DNA of 64,000 nt from Clostridiales bacterium Firm_07 (GTDB taxonomy: Bacteria > Bacillota > Clostridia > Oscillospirales > CAG-272): contig LVAM01000016.1 of assembly GCA_001604005.1 (NCBI GenBank), forward strand, positions 73,379 through 137,378, in the 5' to 3' direction. The notes beneath the pieces were generated by a model. That model had not been told where the DNA came from and did no database searches. It saw only the letters and a list, made by a program, of their open reading frames with translations. The position numbers and the translations under genes were made by a program. Below, piece after piece: positions 1 to 9,567 of this stretch (positions are counted from its first letter, which is position 1; each line of letters starts with the position of its first letter).

Positions 1-1
1 C

Positions 2-538
2 AAGACCGTTGTTTCCGGCGGCAGTTCACTGCTTTTGGCGGTGGGTGTTATCGTGATGACGGGTCCTTTGTGGGTGGGGCTTGCGTCGGTGTTTCTGCGG
101 ATCGTGCGCGGAAGCGACGTTGAAGTCAAAGACATTTTCGACGGTTTCGAAACCAAAAAACTGACAAACAACATCGTCACCTATGTTCTCGTCGTCGTGT
201 ATACGTTCCTTTGGACGTTGCTTTTCATTATTCCGGGTATCGTCAAGTCGTATGCGTACGCGATGACGCCTTACATTCTGAACGACAATCCGGAGCTTTC
301 CCGCGAAGCGGCGATCACCAAATCCCGTGAAATGATGAACGGCAACAAGTGGAAACTCTTTTGCCTGCATTTCAGTTTTATCGGTTGGCTTCTCCTTTGC
401 GGGCTGACTTTCGGCATTCTGATCGTTTACGTGGCGCCCTATATGTCGGCGGCACAAGCGGAGTTCTACGAGAACCTGAAAAACAGCGCCGCTCCCGAAG
501 CCGCGCCCGTGCAAAACGACGCCCCTACCGCCGAATAA
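2..538 (+). CDS. DUF975-like integral membrane protein, 5' end truncated by window edge
   Basis: Frame open to the window start; multi-TM protein with 'WTLLFIIPGIVKSYAYAMTPYILNDNPELSREAAITKSREMMNGNKWKLF', typical of DUF975 proteins. Confidence 0.7.
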   Translation, partial: KTVVSGGSSLLLAVGVIVMTGPLWVGLASVFLRIVRGSDVEVKDIFDGFETKKLTNNIVTYVLVVVYTFLWTLLFIIPGIVKSYAYAMTPYILNDNPELSREAAITKSREMMNGNKWKLFCLHFSFIGWLLLCGLTFGILIVYVAPYMSAAQAEFYENLKNSAAPEAAPVQNDAPTAE

Positions 539-550
539 GGCAAAATAAAA

Positions 551-587
551 AAATCCGCCGACACCGTTGTGGTGTCGGCGGATTTTT
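551..587. terminator. Bidirectional rho-independent terminator between convergent genes
   Basis: aaatccgccgacacc-gttgt-ggtgtcggcggattttt, long perfect stem. Confidence 0.85.
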
Positions 588-592
588 CGCTT

Positions 593-1513
593 TCAAAGCA
601 AAATAAAGCCCGCGATGGATAAAAGGAGCGAAACAAGAATCGGCCAGTTGGCCAGCGCGTCCAGCGTGGTGTAGAATTGCACCGCATAAGGGACGGCGCG
701 TCGCGGATCGCTTTGAGAGAGGGCGGCTTTGGCACGGTAGCGTTTGGCGGCAAAGCGGCAGAAAAAGAGCAGGGAAAGGAGAAAAGCAAGGATCAAAAGG
801 AAGAGGAAAAGTTCCATACTGCCCGTGAAATCGTAAAGCGCCGCGACGTATCGCCCGAAAAAGAGGAAAAAGAGATTGTAGAGCGCGTGCAAAGCGACGC
901 CCCAAAAAATCGAATCGGTGGCAAAGAGCAAGAGGGCAAACAACACACCGGAGAAAAGATACAGGAGAAGGTTGCGAAAATCAAAATGCGAAAGCGCGAA
1001 AAGCAGGGCGCTCATAAGGACTGCGCGAAAGGCGCCGCGCCGCTCATATTCCGAGAGCAGGACGCCCCGAAAGAAAAACTCCTCGGCAACGGCCGGCAAC
1101 ACGCCGAAAATCAGCGCGGTGAGGAAAATGCCGACAGGCGTTTCCGTATTTGCCGTGAGCGTGCCGCTTTTTCCCAGTGTGCCGACGCCGCCGAAAAGCA
1201 TTGCAAGAAGGATACAACCCGAAAACAGCGCAATGCCGCACATAAGGAAAAGCGGGATATCGTGCGTCGTGAGCGGAGCCGCGCGCAGGAGGGCGCGCGG
1301 TTTTCCGTTTCGCAATCGGTAGAAAAAGAGAAGCGGGACGCCGAAAACGAGGCACTCAAAAAGCAATTTATAAAGAAAAGGAGAGAGGGGCAGCGTTGTT
1401 TTGCTTGCAATCAGGCGCGCGGCGAAGAGAAACGCGATCACACCGAGCGCAAAATATCCCGCCACGATCTTTTCACGCTTATAGAGCGGGCGTTCCGGGA
1501 TCAGTTTTGACAT
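593..1513 (-). CDS. CPBP family intramembrane glutamic endopeptidase
   Basis: Multi-TM; motif 'AVAEEFFFRGVLL' (EExxxR) and 'ALLFALSHFDF' plus 'GVALHALYN'. Start MSKLIPERPL chosen within longer ORF. Confidence 0.8.
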   Translation of the reverse strand: MSKLIPERPLYKREKIVAGYFALGVIAFLFAARLIASKTTLPLSPFLYKLLFECLVFGVPLLFFYRLRNGKPRALLRAAPLTTHDIPLFLMCGIALFSGCILLAMLFGGVGTLGKSGTLTANTETPVGIFLTALIFGVLPAVAEEFFFRGVLLSEYERRGAFRAVLMSALLFALSHFDFRNLLLYLFSGVLFALLLFATDSIFWGVALHALYNLFFLFFGRYVAALYDFTGSMELFLFLLILAFLLSLLFFCRFAAKRYRAKAALSQSDPRRAVPYAVQFYTTLDALANWPILVSLLLSIAGFILL

Positions 1514-2073
1514 AGATAGCACGCTCCTTTCTCGGTGAGGATAACATCGGCAAAGCGATCGGTCGGCTCGGTCGGAAGTTGATCGAAAACAAGGGCATCG
1601 TACACGGGAAAAATAGTTTTCCCCTCGAACGTTGCGAGAAAACGGTCGTAAAAACCGCCGCCGTAGCCGAGCCGCGCGCCGCGGCGATCCGCCGCGAGTC
1701 CGGGCAAAACGCAGAGCGTCTTTGCGGTGGGCGTGATCGGACTGCCGCTTTTTTTCGGCGCGGGAACGCCAAAGGCGTCGGGGAGCAATTCTTTCTCGGA
1801 GAGAACGGGGAAAAATTGCAAGTTTTTTCCTTCGCAACGAGGGTATGCGGTGATGATCCCGCGCTCCCGCGCCAGATGCGCGAGGGGCAAAAGATCCGCT
1901 TCGCCGCGTACGGGGAAAAAGAGAAAGAGCATATCCGCTTGCGCAAACTCCGTGCGTGCCGCGATCGCCGCGCAAAGCGCCGCGTCGGCGTTCGCTTTCA
2001 CGGTTTCGGGTAAAGATTGCCGTAAGGCGAGCACGCGAGCACGAAGAGCGGCTTTTTCTTCAATGATCGGCAT
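1501..2073 (-). CDS. 5-formyltetrahydrofolate cyclo-ligase
   Basis: 'PGLAADRRGARLGYGGGFYDRFL' signature; about 190 aa. Confidence 0.88.
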   Translation of the reverse strand: MPIIEEKAALRARVLALRQSLPETVKANADAALCAAIAARTEFAQADMLFLFFPVRGEADLLPLAHLARERGIITAYPRCEGKNLQFFPVLSEKELLPDAFGVPAPKKSGSPITPTAKTLCVLPGLAADRRGARLGYGGGFYDRFLATFEGKTIFPVYDALVFDQLPTEPTDRFADVILTEKGACYLCQN

Positions 2074-2609
2074 TACGCGAGGATCGCGCGTGCGATCTCG
2101 GCGGTTTTTTCCTTGCCCGCAAGCAGTTCGATAAGGGCAAGGGAAAACTCGGTCGCCGCCCCCATACCGACGGCGGTGACGATGTTGCCGTCGCGCTCCA
2201 CGCGCGCGTCGGTGACCGTCGCGCCGTACAATTCTTTTTCAAACGAGGGATAGCATACGGCGCGCCGTCCTTCAAGAAGTCCCAAATGCCCCAAGATGCT
2301 CGGCGCGGCGCAAATGGCGGCGATGGGCAGATCTTTGCGCGCCGCCGCGCGCAGGGCGGAGAGCACCACGGGGCTTTTTTCAAGATTGAGCGTCCCCGGC
2401 ATACCGCCCGGCAAAACGAGCAATTCCGGAGAGGCGTCGGCATAGAGCGTGTCGGGGATATCCGCCGTCACGGTGATGCCGTGCGAACCGCGCACGGTGT
2501 CGGAACCGACGCCGACCGTGGTTACTTCAAATCCCGCGCGGCGCAAAAGATCGACGGGCGTGAGCGCCTCGATCTCCTCAAAGCCGTTCGCAAGAAATAC
2601 GTAGATCAT
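2073..2609 (-). CDS. DJ-1/PfpI (ThiJ) family protein
   Basis: 'VFLANGFEEIEALTPVDLLRRAGFEVTTVG' and 'AAICAAPSILGHLGLLEGRRAVCYPSFE'; nucleophile-elbow Cys present. Confidence 0.9.
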   Translation of the reverse strand: MIYVFLANGFEEIEALTPVDLLRRAGFEVTTVGVGSDTVRGSHGITVTADIPDTLYADASPELLVLPGGMPGTLNLEKSPVVLSALRAAARKDLPIAAICAAPSILGHLGLLEGRRAVCYPSFEKELYGATVTDARVERDGNIVTAVGMGAATEFSLALIELLAGKEKTAEIARAILA

Positions 2610-2612
2610 CTT

Positions 2613-3932
2613 TTACTCCTTTTTGCGGGCTGTCTCTTTGAAAAAAGCCGCAAGTTCCGCACGGGAGAGCAATTGCTCCTGCCGCGCGCCGAGATCTTTC
2701 ACTTTCACCTTGTCCGCCGCGTATTCTTCGCCGCCCATAATCACGGCGTGCGTGTAGCCGTTTTTCACGGCATAATCCAGTTGTTTGCCGAACTTTTTGT
2801 TGCCGAGATAGAGCGAAGCTGAAACACCCGCCGCCCGCAGGTCGCCGGCAAGCGCCAAATACGCCGCGTACGGCACGTCGTCAAAGCGCGTGAGGAGTAC
2901 TTTGGGCGCAGTGCTTTCATCGTGCGGCAGGAGGTCGTGCGTGGTGAGAAAGTTTTCCAGCGTCACGTCGCCCATACCGTATCCGACGCCGGAAATTTTG
3001 GCGTTGTTGACAAAAAGCCCGACAAGGTTGTCGTATCGACCGCCGCCGAACATCGCGCGGTTGTTTTCGGGCGCATTGTCAAACACTTCAAATACCGTGC
3101 CCGTGTAATAATCCAGTCCGCGCACGATGCCGAAGTCAAACACGCAGTAATCCCGCAAACCGGCTTCTTCTAAGGCGGTAAAGAGTTGCAGCAGTTCCGC
3201 CGCGCCGCTCGACGCGGGGCAGAGCGCCGCCGCGTCTCGCACCGACATACCGTAAAGCGCGTCGATGGCGGCGATCTTTTCTTCGTCAAGCCCCAGCGCG
3301 GTCAGTTCTTTTTCGTACAGTTCGCGCGGCACTTTGCCTTTGTGATCCACCACTTTCGAGATCTTGCGTCCGGTTTCGGCGTCCACCCCCGCCACGGCGG
3401 CGATCACGTCGTTGAAAAAACGGCGGTTGTTGATGTGTACCGTAAACATATCGCGCGTTGCGCCGAAAGCGCGCAGCACGTCGATCGCGCTGATGATACA
3501 TTCAAGGTCGGCTTCATACGTGTCGCACCCGAAAATATCCACGTTGATCTGCCAAAACTCGCGCAGTCTGCCGCGTTGCGGGCGTTCATAGCGGTACATA
3601 TTCGGGATCGAAAACCATTTTAAGGGGAAGTTCAGTTCTCCCATTTTGGCGGCGACCATACGCGCCACGGTGGGCGTCATTTCGGGGCGCATCGCCAGGT
3701 GTCTGCCGCCGCGGTCTTCAAAATGATAGGTTTGCTCGCCCGCCAGTTCCGCGCCGCTTTTGGCGGCGTAAAGCGAAAGAGATTCCAGCATCGGACCGTC
3801 GTATTCTTCAAAGCAGGCGTTTTCCAGCGTTTTTCGGATCTTGCCGAAAAACCAGTTCCGAAGCCGCATTTCCTGCGGGTAAAAATCGCGCGTGCCTTTA
3901 TAGGGTTGTGTCGGAAGTTTTGGCGTTTCCAT
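2613..3932 (-). CDS. hisS: Histidine--tRNA ligase
   Basis: Class II aaRS; 'YKGTRDFYPQEM', 'RPEMTPTVARMVA', 'FGIVRGLDYYTGTVFEVFD', 'GGGRYDNLV'. Confidence 0.9.
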   Translation of the reverse strand: METPKLPTQPYKGTRDFYPQEMRLRNWFFGKIRKTLENACFEEYDGPMLESLSLYAAKSGAELAGEQTYHFEDRGGRHLAMRPEMTPTVARMVAAKMGELNFPLKWFSIPNMYRYERPQRGRLREFWQINVDIFGCDTYEADLECIISAIDVLRAFGATRDMFTVHINNRRFFNDVIAAVAGVDAETGRKISKVVDHKGKVPRELYEKELTALGLDEEKIAAIDALYGMSVRDAAALCPASSGAAELLQLFTALEEAGLRDYCVFDFGIVRGLDYYTGTVFEVFDNAPENNRAMFGGGRYDNLVGLFVNNAKISGVGYGMGDVTLENFLTTHDLLPHDESTAPKVLLTRFDDVPYAAYLALAGDLRAAGVSASLYLGNKKFGKQLDYAVKNGYTHAVIMGGEEYAADKVKVKDLGARQEQLLSRAELAAFFKETARKKE

Positions 3933-4075
3933 AAAAGTTCCTCACTATATGCAATATATGGATAGTATAGCATAATTTTTACGGTTTGTCCATAGGGACG
4001 TTCTTTTCCCGCAAAGAACTTTACATTTTTCCGTTTTCGTGATACAATAAAGAAAATCGGGAAAGGAAAGTACTT

Positions 4076-4678
4076 ATGAATCAGGAAATGAGCAACGAGG
4101 AGCGCTTTATCGCGCTGTTTCGCACCAAGATCCACCGCGAGGGGGCGGAGAAACTGTTGAGTTTTCTTTGCTCCGACCATTCGGATTTTTTCATCGCGCC
4201 CGCCAGCACGCGCTATCACGGCGCGTATCAGGGGGGGCTTTTGGAGCATAGCCTCAACGTTTACGATTGTCTTGTCGATTATCTTGCCCGCCCGCGCGTC
4301 AAAGAGATATACGGTATGTCCTACACCGAGGAAACCGTTGCCGTCGTGTCGCTTTTGCACGATCTTTGCAAGGTGAATTTTTATGTGGAAAGCACGCGCA
4401 ACGTGAAAGAAAACGGGGTTTGGAAGAGCGTGCCGTATTACACCATCGAAGACAAACTGCCGTACGGTCACGGCGAAAAATCGGTGTGGATGATCTCGCA
4501 GTTTATGCGTTTGACGAAAGACGAGGCGTTTGCCATTCGCTATCATATGGGCTTTTCGGGACCGGAAGACAACAACACGGTGGGCGCGGCTTTTGAAAAG
4601 TTCCCGCTCGCGTTTGCGCTCGCTACCGCCGATATGGAAGCCTCCTATTACATCGAAGGGATACAGCCGAAGCAATGA
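4076..4678 (+). CDS. HD-domain hydrolase
   Basis: 'GGLLEHSLNVYDCL' and 'VVSLLHDLCKVNFY' (H...HD arrangement). Confidence 0.75.
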   Translation: MNQEMSNEERFIALFRTKIHREGAEKLLSFLCSDHSDFFIAPASTRYHGAYQGGLLEHSLNVYDCLVDYLARPRVKEIYGMSYTEETVAVVSLLHDLCKVNFYVESTRNVKENGVWKSVPYYTIEDKLPYGHGEKSVWMISQFMRLTKDEAFAIRYHMGFSGPEDNNTVGAAFEKFPLAFALATADMEASYYIEGIQPKQ

Positions 4679-5307
4679 ACGAACAGCCAATGGCGACGGA
4701 GAGGAAGGAACGCCGTTTTCGCGTGCTTGAAACCGTGCGGTTTGCTCTGCCGGTCGCCGCAAATCTTGCCTTCCTCATCACGGGCGCGGCGTATACCGTG
4801 CGCGGCGCGATGCTCGGAAAACGCTATATGTTTTCGGTGATACGCCTTTTTTTTAACACGTTTACGGGTACGCACGCGTATCTTGCGGGAGCGAAAACCG
4901 CCGCGGACAATACGTTTTTCGCATTTCTTGCCATAGGCGCGGCGGTGGGCGTGCTGGCGATGCTGTCCTCGCTCTTTTTCTCCTGTTTTGCGCTGCTTGC
5001 CACGGTGCGACGTCTCTTTTTTAAGCAAAGGGACAACAGTCAATGGATTTTTCTTTTCCGAGTGCTGTTTCCCAACCGCGTTTGCCTTTTTCTTTCCCAG
5101 TGTCTGCTTCTTCTGCCGGCGCTTTTTCCGGAATATTATACTTTCATCGCCTCACGGTTCGCGATCGACGGGGGACAGGCGGCGTTTTACGTGATCTACA
5201 ACATCCCGCTTTACGTCGTCTGCGGCGCACTGCTTCTGACAGCGGGAATGTCGTTCTTTCTCGCCCGATATGAACACGGAGATCGTGACCTTTTTGCGCT
5301 CAAATAA
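4675..5307 (+). CDS. Hypothetical multi-TM membrane protein
   Basis: ATGA overlap with upstream CDS; several hydrophobic segments; no family recognised. Confidence 0.6.
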   Translation: MNEQPMATERKERRFRVLETVRFALPVAANLAFLITGAAYTVRGAMLGKRYMFSVIRLFFNTFTGTHAYLAGAKTAADNTFFAFLAIGAAVGVLAMLSSLFFSCFALLATVRRLFFKQRDNSQWIFLFRVLFPNRVCLFLSQCLLLLPALFPEYYTFIASRFAIDGGQAAFYVIYNIPLYVVCGALLLTAGMSFFLARYEHGDRDLFALK

Positions 5308-5335
5308 ATAGTCCCCCGTAAAAAAGGGGGATTTA
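5304..5335 (+). terminator. Rho-independent terminator
   Basis: gtcccccgtaaaaaagggggattta. Confidence 0.6.
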
Positions 5336-5439
5336 TTCAATACCTCGCCGTGGAACGCGGGGCGAAAACCGTGACACTCTCCCGCGGAAAAGGTCGGTTC
5401 TTTTAGGGAAACGGCATTTCCGCGCGATATATGAAGAAG

Positions 5440-5468
5440 ATCCCCGAGCCGAAAGGCTCGGGGATCTT
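5440..5468 (-). terminator. Rho-independent terminator downstream of glnS
   Basis: agatccccgagcc-gaaa-ggctcggggatct perfect stem. Confidence 0.75.
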
Positions 5469-5469
5469 G

Positions 5470-7149
5470 TCAAATTTTCGCGGGGAAACTGTCTTTCAAT
5501 CCCACGATGCGGTTGAAAGTGTCGGGATATTTGGAGTCTTTGCAATAATATCCGTCGCGCACGAACTGGAATTTGTCGCCCACGGCGGCGTCGGAGAGAG
5601 ACGCCTCAACGGCGGCGTTTTCCACGCGGCAAAGCGAGGCGGGATTGAGATAATCGTTATAGGTTTTGCCCTCGGGCAGATCTGCGGGGTTTTCGATGGT
5701 CAGCAGATTTTCATAGAGCATCAGCGTCACGCGCTTGGCGTATTTTGCCGAGAGCCAGTGAATGGTGCCTTTGATTTTTCTGCCGTCGGCGGGCATATTG
5801 TTGCGGGTTTCCAGATCCGCCGTGCAGAGCAGTTTTTTCACCGAGCCGTCCGGATTTTTGACGATCTCCTGCAATTTGATGATATACGCGCCCATCAAAC
5901 GCACTTCTCCTTCGGGTTTCAGGCGGAAGAATTTCGGAGGCGGCACCTCGGCAAAGTCGTCGGCGTCGATGAAGATCTCACGCGTGAACGGCAGGGGACG
6001 GGTGCCGTTTTCGGGCTTTTGCGGGTGGTTGGGAAGGTCGAAAAACTCCTCGCGGTCGGCGGGATAATTGACGATCTCCACAAGAAGGGGACGTTTGACG
6101 GCAACGCGCCGGGGCGCGCTGTCGTTCAGTTCGTCGCGAATACAGTGTTCCAGCATTCCGATATCCACAAGGCTTTCGGATTTCGCCACGCCGACTTCGT
6201 GCACGAAGCGGAAAATGGAAGAGGGCGTGTAGCCGCGCCGCCGCAATCCGCAAAGCGTGGGGAGACGGGGGTCGTCCCAACCGTCCACGGTGCCGTTTTC
6301 CACAAGCGAGCGCAGATAACGTTTGGACATCACGGTATTCGTGATATTGAGGCGGGCAAACTCGCGCTGCTTCGGTTTCTGTGCAAAGCCGATGTTGTCC
6401 ACCACCCATTCGTAAAGCGGACGGTGGTTTTCAAATTCCAAAGAGCAAAGCGAGTGCGTGATGCCTTCCAGCGCGTCCTGAATGGGGTGCGCGTAATCAT
6501 AGAGCGGGTAAATGCACCACTTGTTTCCCTGTCTGTGGTGCGAGGTGTGCACGATGCGATATATGGCGGGATCGCGCATATTGATATTGGGCGACGCCAT
6601 ATCGATCTTGGCGCGCAACGTTTTGGCACCGTCCGGAAATTCCCCCGCGCGCATCCGCGCGAAAAGGTCGAGATTTTCTTCGACCGAGCGGTTGCGATAG
6701 GGGCTTTCCACCCCTTTTTCGGTCAGCGTTCCGCGCGTGGCGCGCAGTTCTTCCGCCGAGAGATCGCAGACATACGCCTTGCCGTCTTTGATCAGTTTGA
6801 CGGCAAACTCATAGCATTTTTCAAAATAATCCGATCCGTAAAAGATGCCGCCCGTGGGCGTGGCGCCCAGCCAGTTCAGGTCTTCGAGAATGGCGTCCAC
6901 GTATTCGGTGTCCTCTTTTGCGGGGTTGGTATCATCGTAACGAAGGTTGAAAAGCCCCCCGTATTTGCGCGCCGTTTCCACGTTGATGGCAATGGCTTTC
7001 GCACTGCCGATGTGGAGATAACCGTTCGGTTCGGGCGGGAAACGAGTGTGAATTTTCAGCGACGGATTCTCGCGCAAATCCTCGTCGATGATGTCGTGGA
7101 TAAAATTGCCGTTTGTAATTTCTTCTGCCATAATTCTTTCCTTTCTCAA
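5470..7149 (-). CDS. glnS: Glutamine--tRNA ligase (GlnRS)
   Basis: 'TRFPPEPNGYLHIGSAKAIAINVETARKYGG', 'NLRYDDTNPAKE', 'VMSKRYL' (KMSK-like), GlnRS-type C-terminal beta-barrels. Confidence 0.93.
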   Translation of the reverse strand: MRKERIMAEEITNGNFIHDIIDEDLRENPSLKIHTRFPPEPNGYLHIGSAKAIAINVETARKYGGLFNLRYDDTNPAKEDTEYVDAILEDLNWLGATPTGGIFYGSDYFEKCYEFAVKLIKDGKAYVCDLSAEELRATRGTLTEKGVESPYRNRSVEENLDLFARMRAGEFPDGAKTLRAKIDMASPNINMRDPAIYRIVHTSHHRQGNKWCIYPLYDYAHPIQDALEGITHSLCSLEFENHRPLYEWVVDNIGFAQKPKQREFARLNITNTVMSKRYLRSLVENGTVDGWDDPRLPTLCGLRRRGYTPSSIFRFVHEVGVAKSESLVDIGMLEHCIRDELNDSAPRRVAVKRPLLVEIVNYPADREEFFDLPNHPQKPENGTRPLPFTREIFIDADDFAEVPPPKFFRLKPEGEVRLMGAYIIKLQEIVKNPDGSVKKLLCTADLETRNNMPADGRKIKGTIHWLSAKYAKRVTLMLYENLLTIENPADLPEGKTYNDYLNPASLCRVENAAVEASLSDAAVGDKFQFVRDGYYCKDSKYPDTFNRIVGLKDSFPAKI

Positions 7150-8813
7150 AGGGCTCCGAGTTTCCCGAGCATCGCGCGCACGCGGGTCTTGACGCGCTCC
7201 GCGCCGAGCACCTGCATCACGGCGTACATATCGGGAGAGTTTTGCCGCCCCGTCACGGCGATGCGGAGAAACATACTGATATCGGCGACGTTTCCGCGAT
7301 ACGCCTCGGGGTTTTCACGAAACGCCTTCATATCGGAGGCATAACCGAGTTTGTCCGCGATCGCCTTGATCTTATCGAACCACACGTTGATGTCGTCCGC
7401 AATGTCAAAGGTGTCCAAAAAGCCGTTCAGCGCGGCAACGACGTCGCTTTTGGCAAAGTTTTCGGGATACTCGTCGGTCACGCGGAACCAGTCGTCATAG
7501 AAAAAGTCGAGATAGGGGCGCACGTCGGTAAAGACGGCAAAGTCTTTGCGCGGTTTCTTGCCGCCCCGTCCGATCGCCAAAATGGAGCGCGCGTAAGTTT
7601 TGTCGGCGGCAAGGTGGTCGTAAAGTTCGACGTCATAGTCTTTGGCGAAGTCAAGCACTTCGGCAAGCACGCGGTCGGCGTCCATACGCGAGATGACGTT
7701 TTTGGAAACGTCGCGCAGTTTCATCTCGTCAAACAGCGCGCCGGCGGGATTCATTTTCTTATAGGAAAACTTGAAGTCGTCGATGGGGGCGTCGGGGTTG
7801 GCGCGGCGCCAGTCCTCGAAATTGGAGTTGAGCACCGTCATCAGATATTCGTACACCGATTGCACGGGAAAGCCCGACGCGCGGTAATAGGTGAGGGCAA
7901 GTTCGGGATCTTTGCGTTTGGAGAGTTTGCGTTTGGAGTCGCCGTCCATTTTCATCAACGGTCCGATGTGCAGGTATTTCGGCGGCTTGAAGCCAAGCGA
8001 ACGGAAAAGTTGCAGATGGAAAGGAAGCGAGGGGAGCCACTCGTCGCCGCGCACCACGTGCGTCGTGCGCATCAGATGGTCGTCCACCGCGTGGGCAAAG
8101 TGATAGGTGGGGATCCCGTCGGATTTGAGTAAAACGTGGTCGATATCGTTTTCGGTCAGTTCGAGATGCCCTTTGATGAGATCGTTAAAGGGGATCTTGT
8201 GCTCAATGGAGCCGGTGGAGCGGAAACGGAGCACCCACGGGTGTCCCGCGTCAAGTTCCGCGCGGATATCCTCGATCGGTCTGTCGCGCCAGATCGCCCA
8301 TTTGCCGAAATAGCCGAAATTTGCTTTTTCCGCCGACTGCTGCTCGTGTATGGCGGCAAGTTCTTCCTCGGTGCAAAAGCAGGGGTAAGCCTCACCTTGC
8401 AGGACCAGTTGTTTGGCATAAACGTGATAAATATCCACGCGCTGACGTTGGCGGTAGGGACCGTAATCGCCCGCGTCGCCGTCAATGGTCGCGCCCTCGT
8501 CAAAAAGAATGTTGTAGTGGCGCAGAGCTTCGATCAGCACACTCACGGCGCCCGGAACCTCGCGTTTCGCGTCTGTATCCTCCACGCGCAGGAAAAGCGG
8601 GCCGCCCGATTGGTGGCAAAGGCGCTCGGAAGTCAACCCTTGCACCAGATTGCCCAAATGTACAAATCCCGTGGGGCTTGGCGCCATACGCGAAACGATC
8701 GCGCCCTCCGGCAAATTCCGCTCGGGGAAAAGCGCTTCCATATCGTCAGGCGTTTTCGTTACGTTGGGAAAAAGAAGATCGGCAAGCAATTTCGTATCCA
8801 TATCATACCTCAT
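7146..8813 (-). CDS. gltX: Glutamate--tRNA ligase
   Basis: 'SRMAPSPTGFVHLGNLVQGL' HIGH-type motif and 'RKLSKRKDPELAL' KMSKS-type motif. Confidence 0.9.
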   Translation of the reverse strand: MRYDMDTKLLADLLFPNVTKTPDDMEALFPERNLPEGAIVSRMAPSPTGFVHLGNLVQGLTSERLCHQSGGPLFLRVEDTDAKREVPGAVSVLIEALRHYNILFDEGATIDGDAGDYGPYRQRQRVDIYHVYAKQLVLQGEAYPCFCTEEELAAIHEQQSAEKANFGYFGKWAIWRDRPIEDIRAELDAGHPWVLRFRSTGSIEHKIPFNDLIKGHLELTENDIDHVLLKSDGIPTYHFAHAVDDHLMRTTHVVRGDEWLPSLPFHLQLFRSLGFKPPKYLHIGPLMKMDGDSKRKLSKRKDPELALTYYRASGFPVQSVYEYLMTVLNSNFEDWRRANPDAPIDDFKFSYKKMNPAGALFDEMKLRDVSKNVISRMDADRVLAEVLDFAKDYDVELYDHLAADKTYARSILAIGRGGKKPRKDFAVFTDVRPYLDFFYDDWFRVTDEYPENFAKSDVVAALNGFLDTFDIADDINVWFDKIKAIADKLGYASDMKAFRENPEAYRGNVADISMFLRIAVTGRQNSPDMYAVMQVLGAERVKTRVRAMLGKLGAL

Positions 8814-9510
8814 AGTCGGTGTTTTTTAAGAGCAGATCGAGCGCCTCTCCCATCACGGCGTTTTTTCCATGCCCGGGATAGATCGACAAGGCGCGGTTTT
8901 CCTTTGTCAGTTTTTCAAGAGAGGCGCGCATCATCGCGGGATCGCCGGTGACAAGATCGGTGCGCCCGTGGCAATCCGCAAACAGGGTGTCGCCGGTAAA
9001 AGCGGCCTTGTCCGTGATGTAGCAGACAGATCCGTGCGTGTGTCCCGGCGTGTGACAAACGCGAAACGACAGATCGCCGAAGGCGATCGTGTCGCCGTCC
9101 GAGAGCAAGCGCTCGGCGGGGCGGCGAAGGACCGCGTCGCCGAAAAGGAGCGACGCGTTTTGCGTACCGTCCGAGAGGAGCGGCGCGTCTTTCTCGTGCA
9201 CGAAGAGCGGCACTCCGAAAGCATCCCGCATTTCGTCGGCGGTGAGAATGTGGTCAAAATGCGCGTGTGTGAGGAAGATCGCTTCCAGTTTTGCCCCGCA
9301 CGCGTCAAGCGCGTTCTTCACGGTCTCCACGGGTATCGCGCAGTCGATCAAAACGGCTTTCTTGCCTGCGGAAACGAGATGACAGTGGGCGGCAAACCCC
9401 CATACGCGCAACGTATTGATTTCCATTTTCTTTTCGACGGCACCTTTCACAAGTATACACGCATACGTCGGCAGTATACCATACGGATCTGTTTGTTTCG
9501 CGCTCGACAA
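8803..9510 (-). CDS. MBL-fold metallo-hydrolase (glyoxalase II-like)
   Basis: 'THAHFDHI', 'HTPGHTHGSVCY', 'FTGDTLFADCHGRTD', 'YPGHG'. Likely start is at MEINTLRVW, inside the longer ORF. Confidence 0.85.
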   Translation of the reverse strand: MSSAKQTDPYGILPTYACILVKGAVEKKMEINTLRVWGFAAHCHLVSAGKKAVLIDCAIPVETVKNALDACGAKLEAIFLTHAHFDHILTADEMRDAFGVPLFVHEKDAPLLSDGTQNASLLFGDAVLRRPAERLLSDGDTIAFGDLSFRVCHTPGHTHGSVCYITDKAAFTGDTLFADCHGRTDLVTGDPAMMRASLEKLTKENRALSIYPGHGKNAVMGEALDLLLKNTDYEV

Positions 9511-9530
9511 AGATCAGCGCGAAAAACGAA

Positions 9531-9557
9531 CCTGCCCACCCGGGTGCGGGGGGCAGG
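9531..9557 (-). terminator. Rho-independent terminator
   Basis: cctgccc...gggcagg inverted repeat just downstream of the substrate-binding protein gene. Confidence 0.55.
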
Positions 9558-9567
9558 CTCACGATTT

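Noticed and set aside
3933-4075. T-box or other riboswitch in the hisS upstream gap
   Set aside because: Only about 140 bp, with no T-box motif or specifier stem-loop visible on either strand.
5431-7344. 637-aa ORF on the + strand
   Set aside because: Antisense shadow of glnS; His/Arg/Val-rich non-protein-like translation; the minus-strand frame has clear GlnRS motifs.
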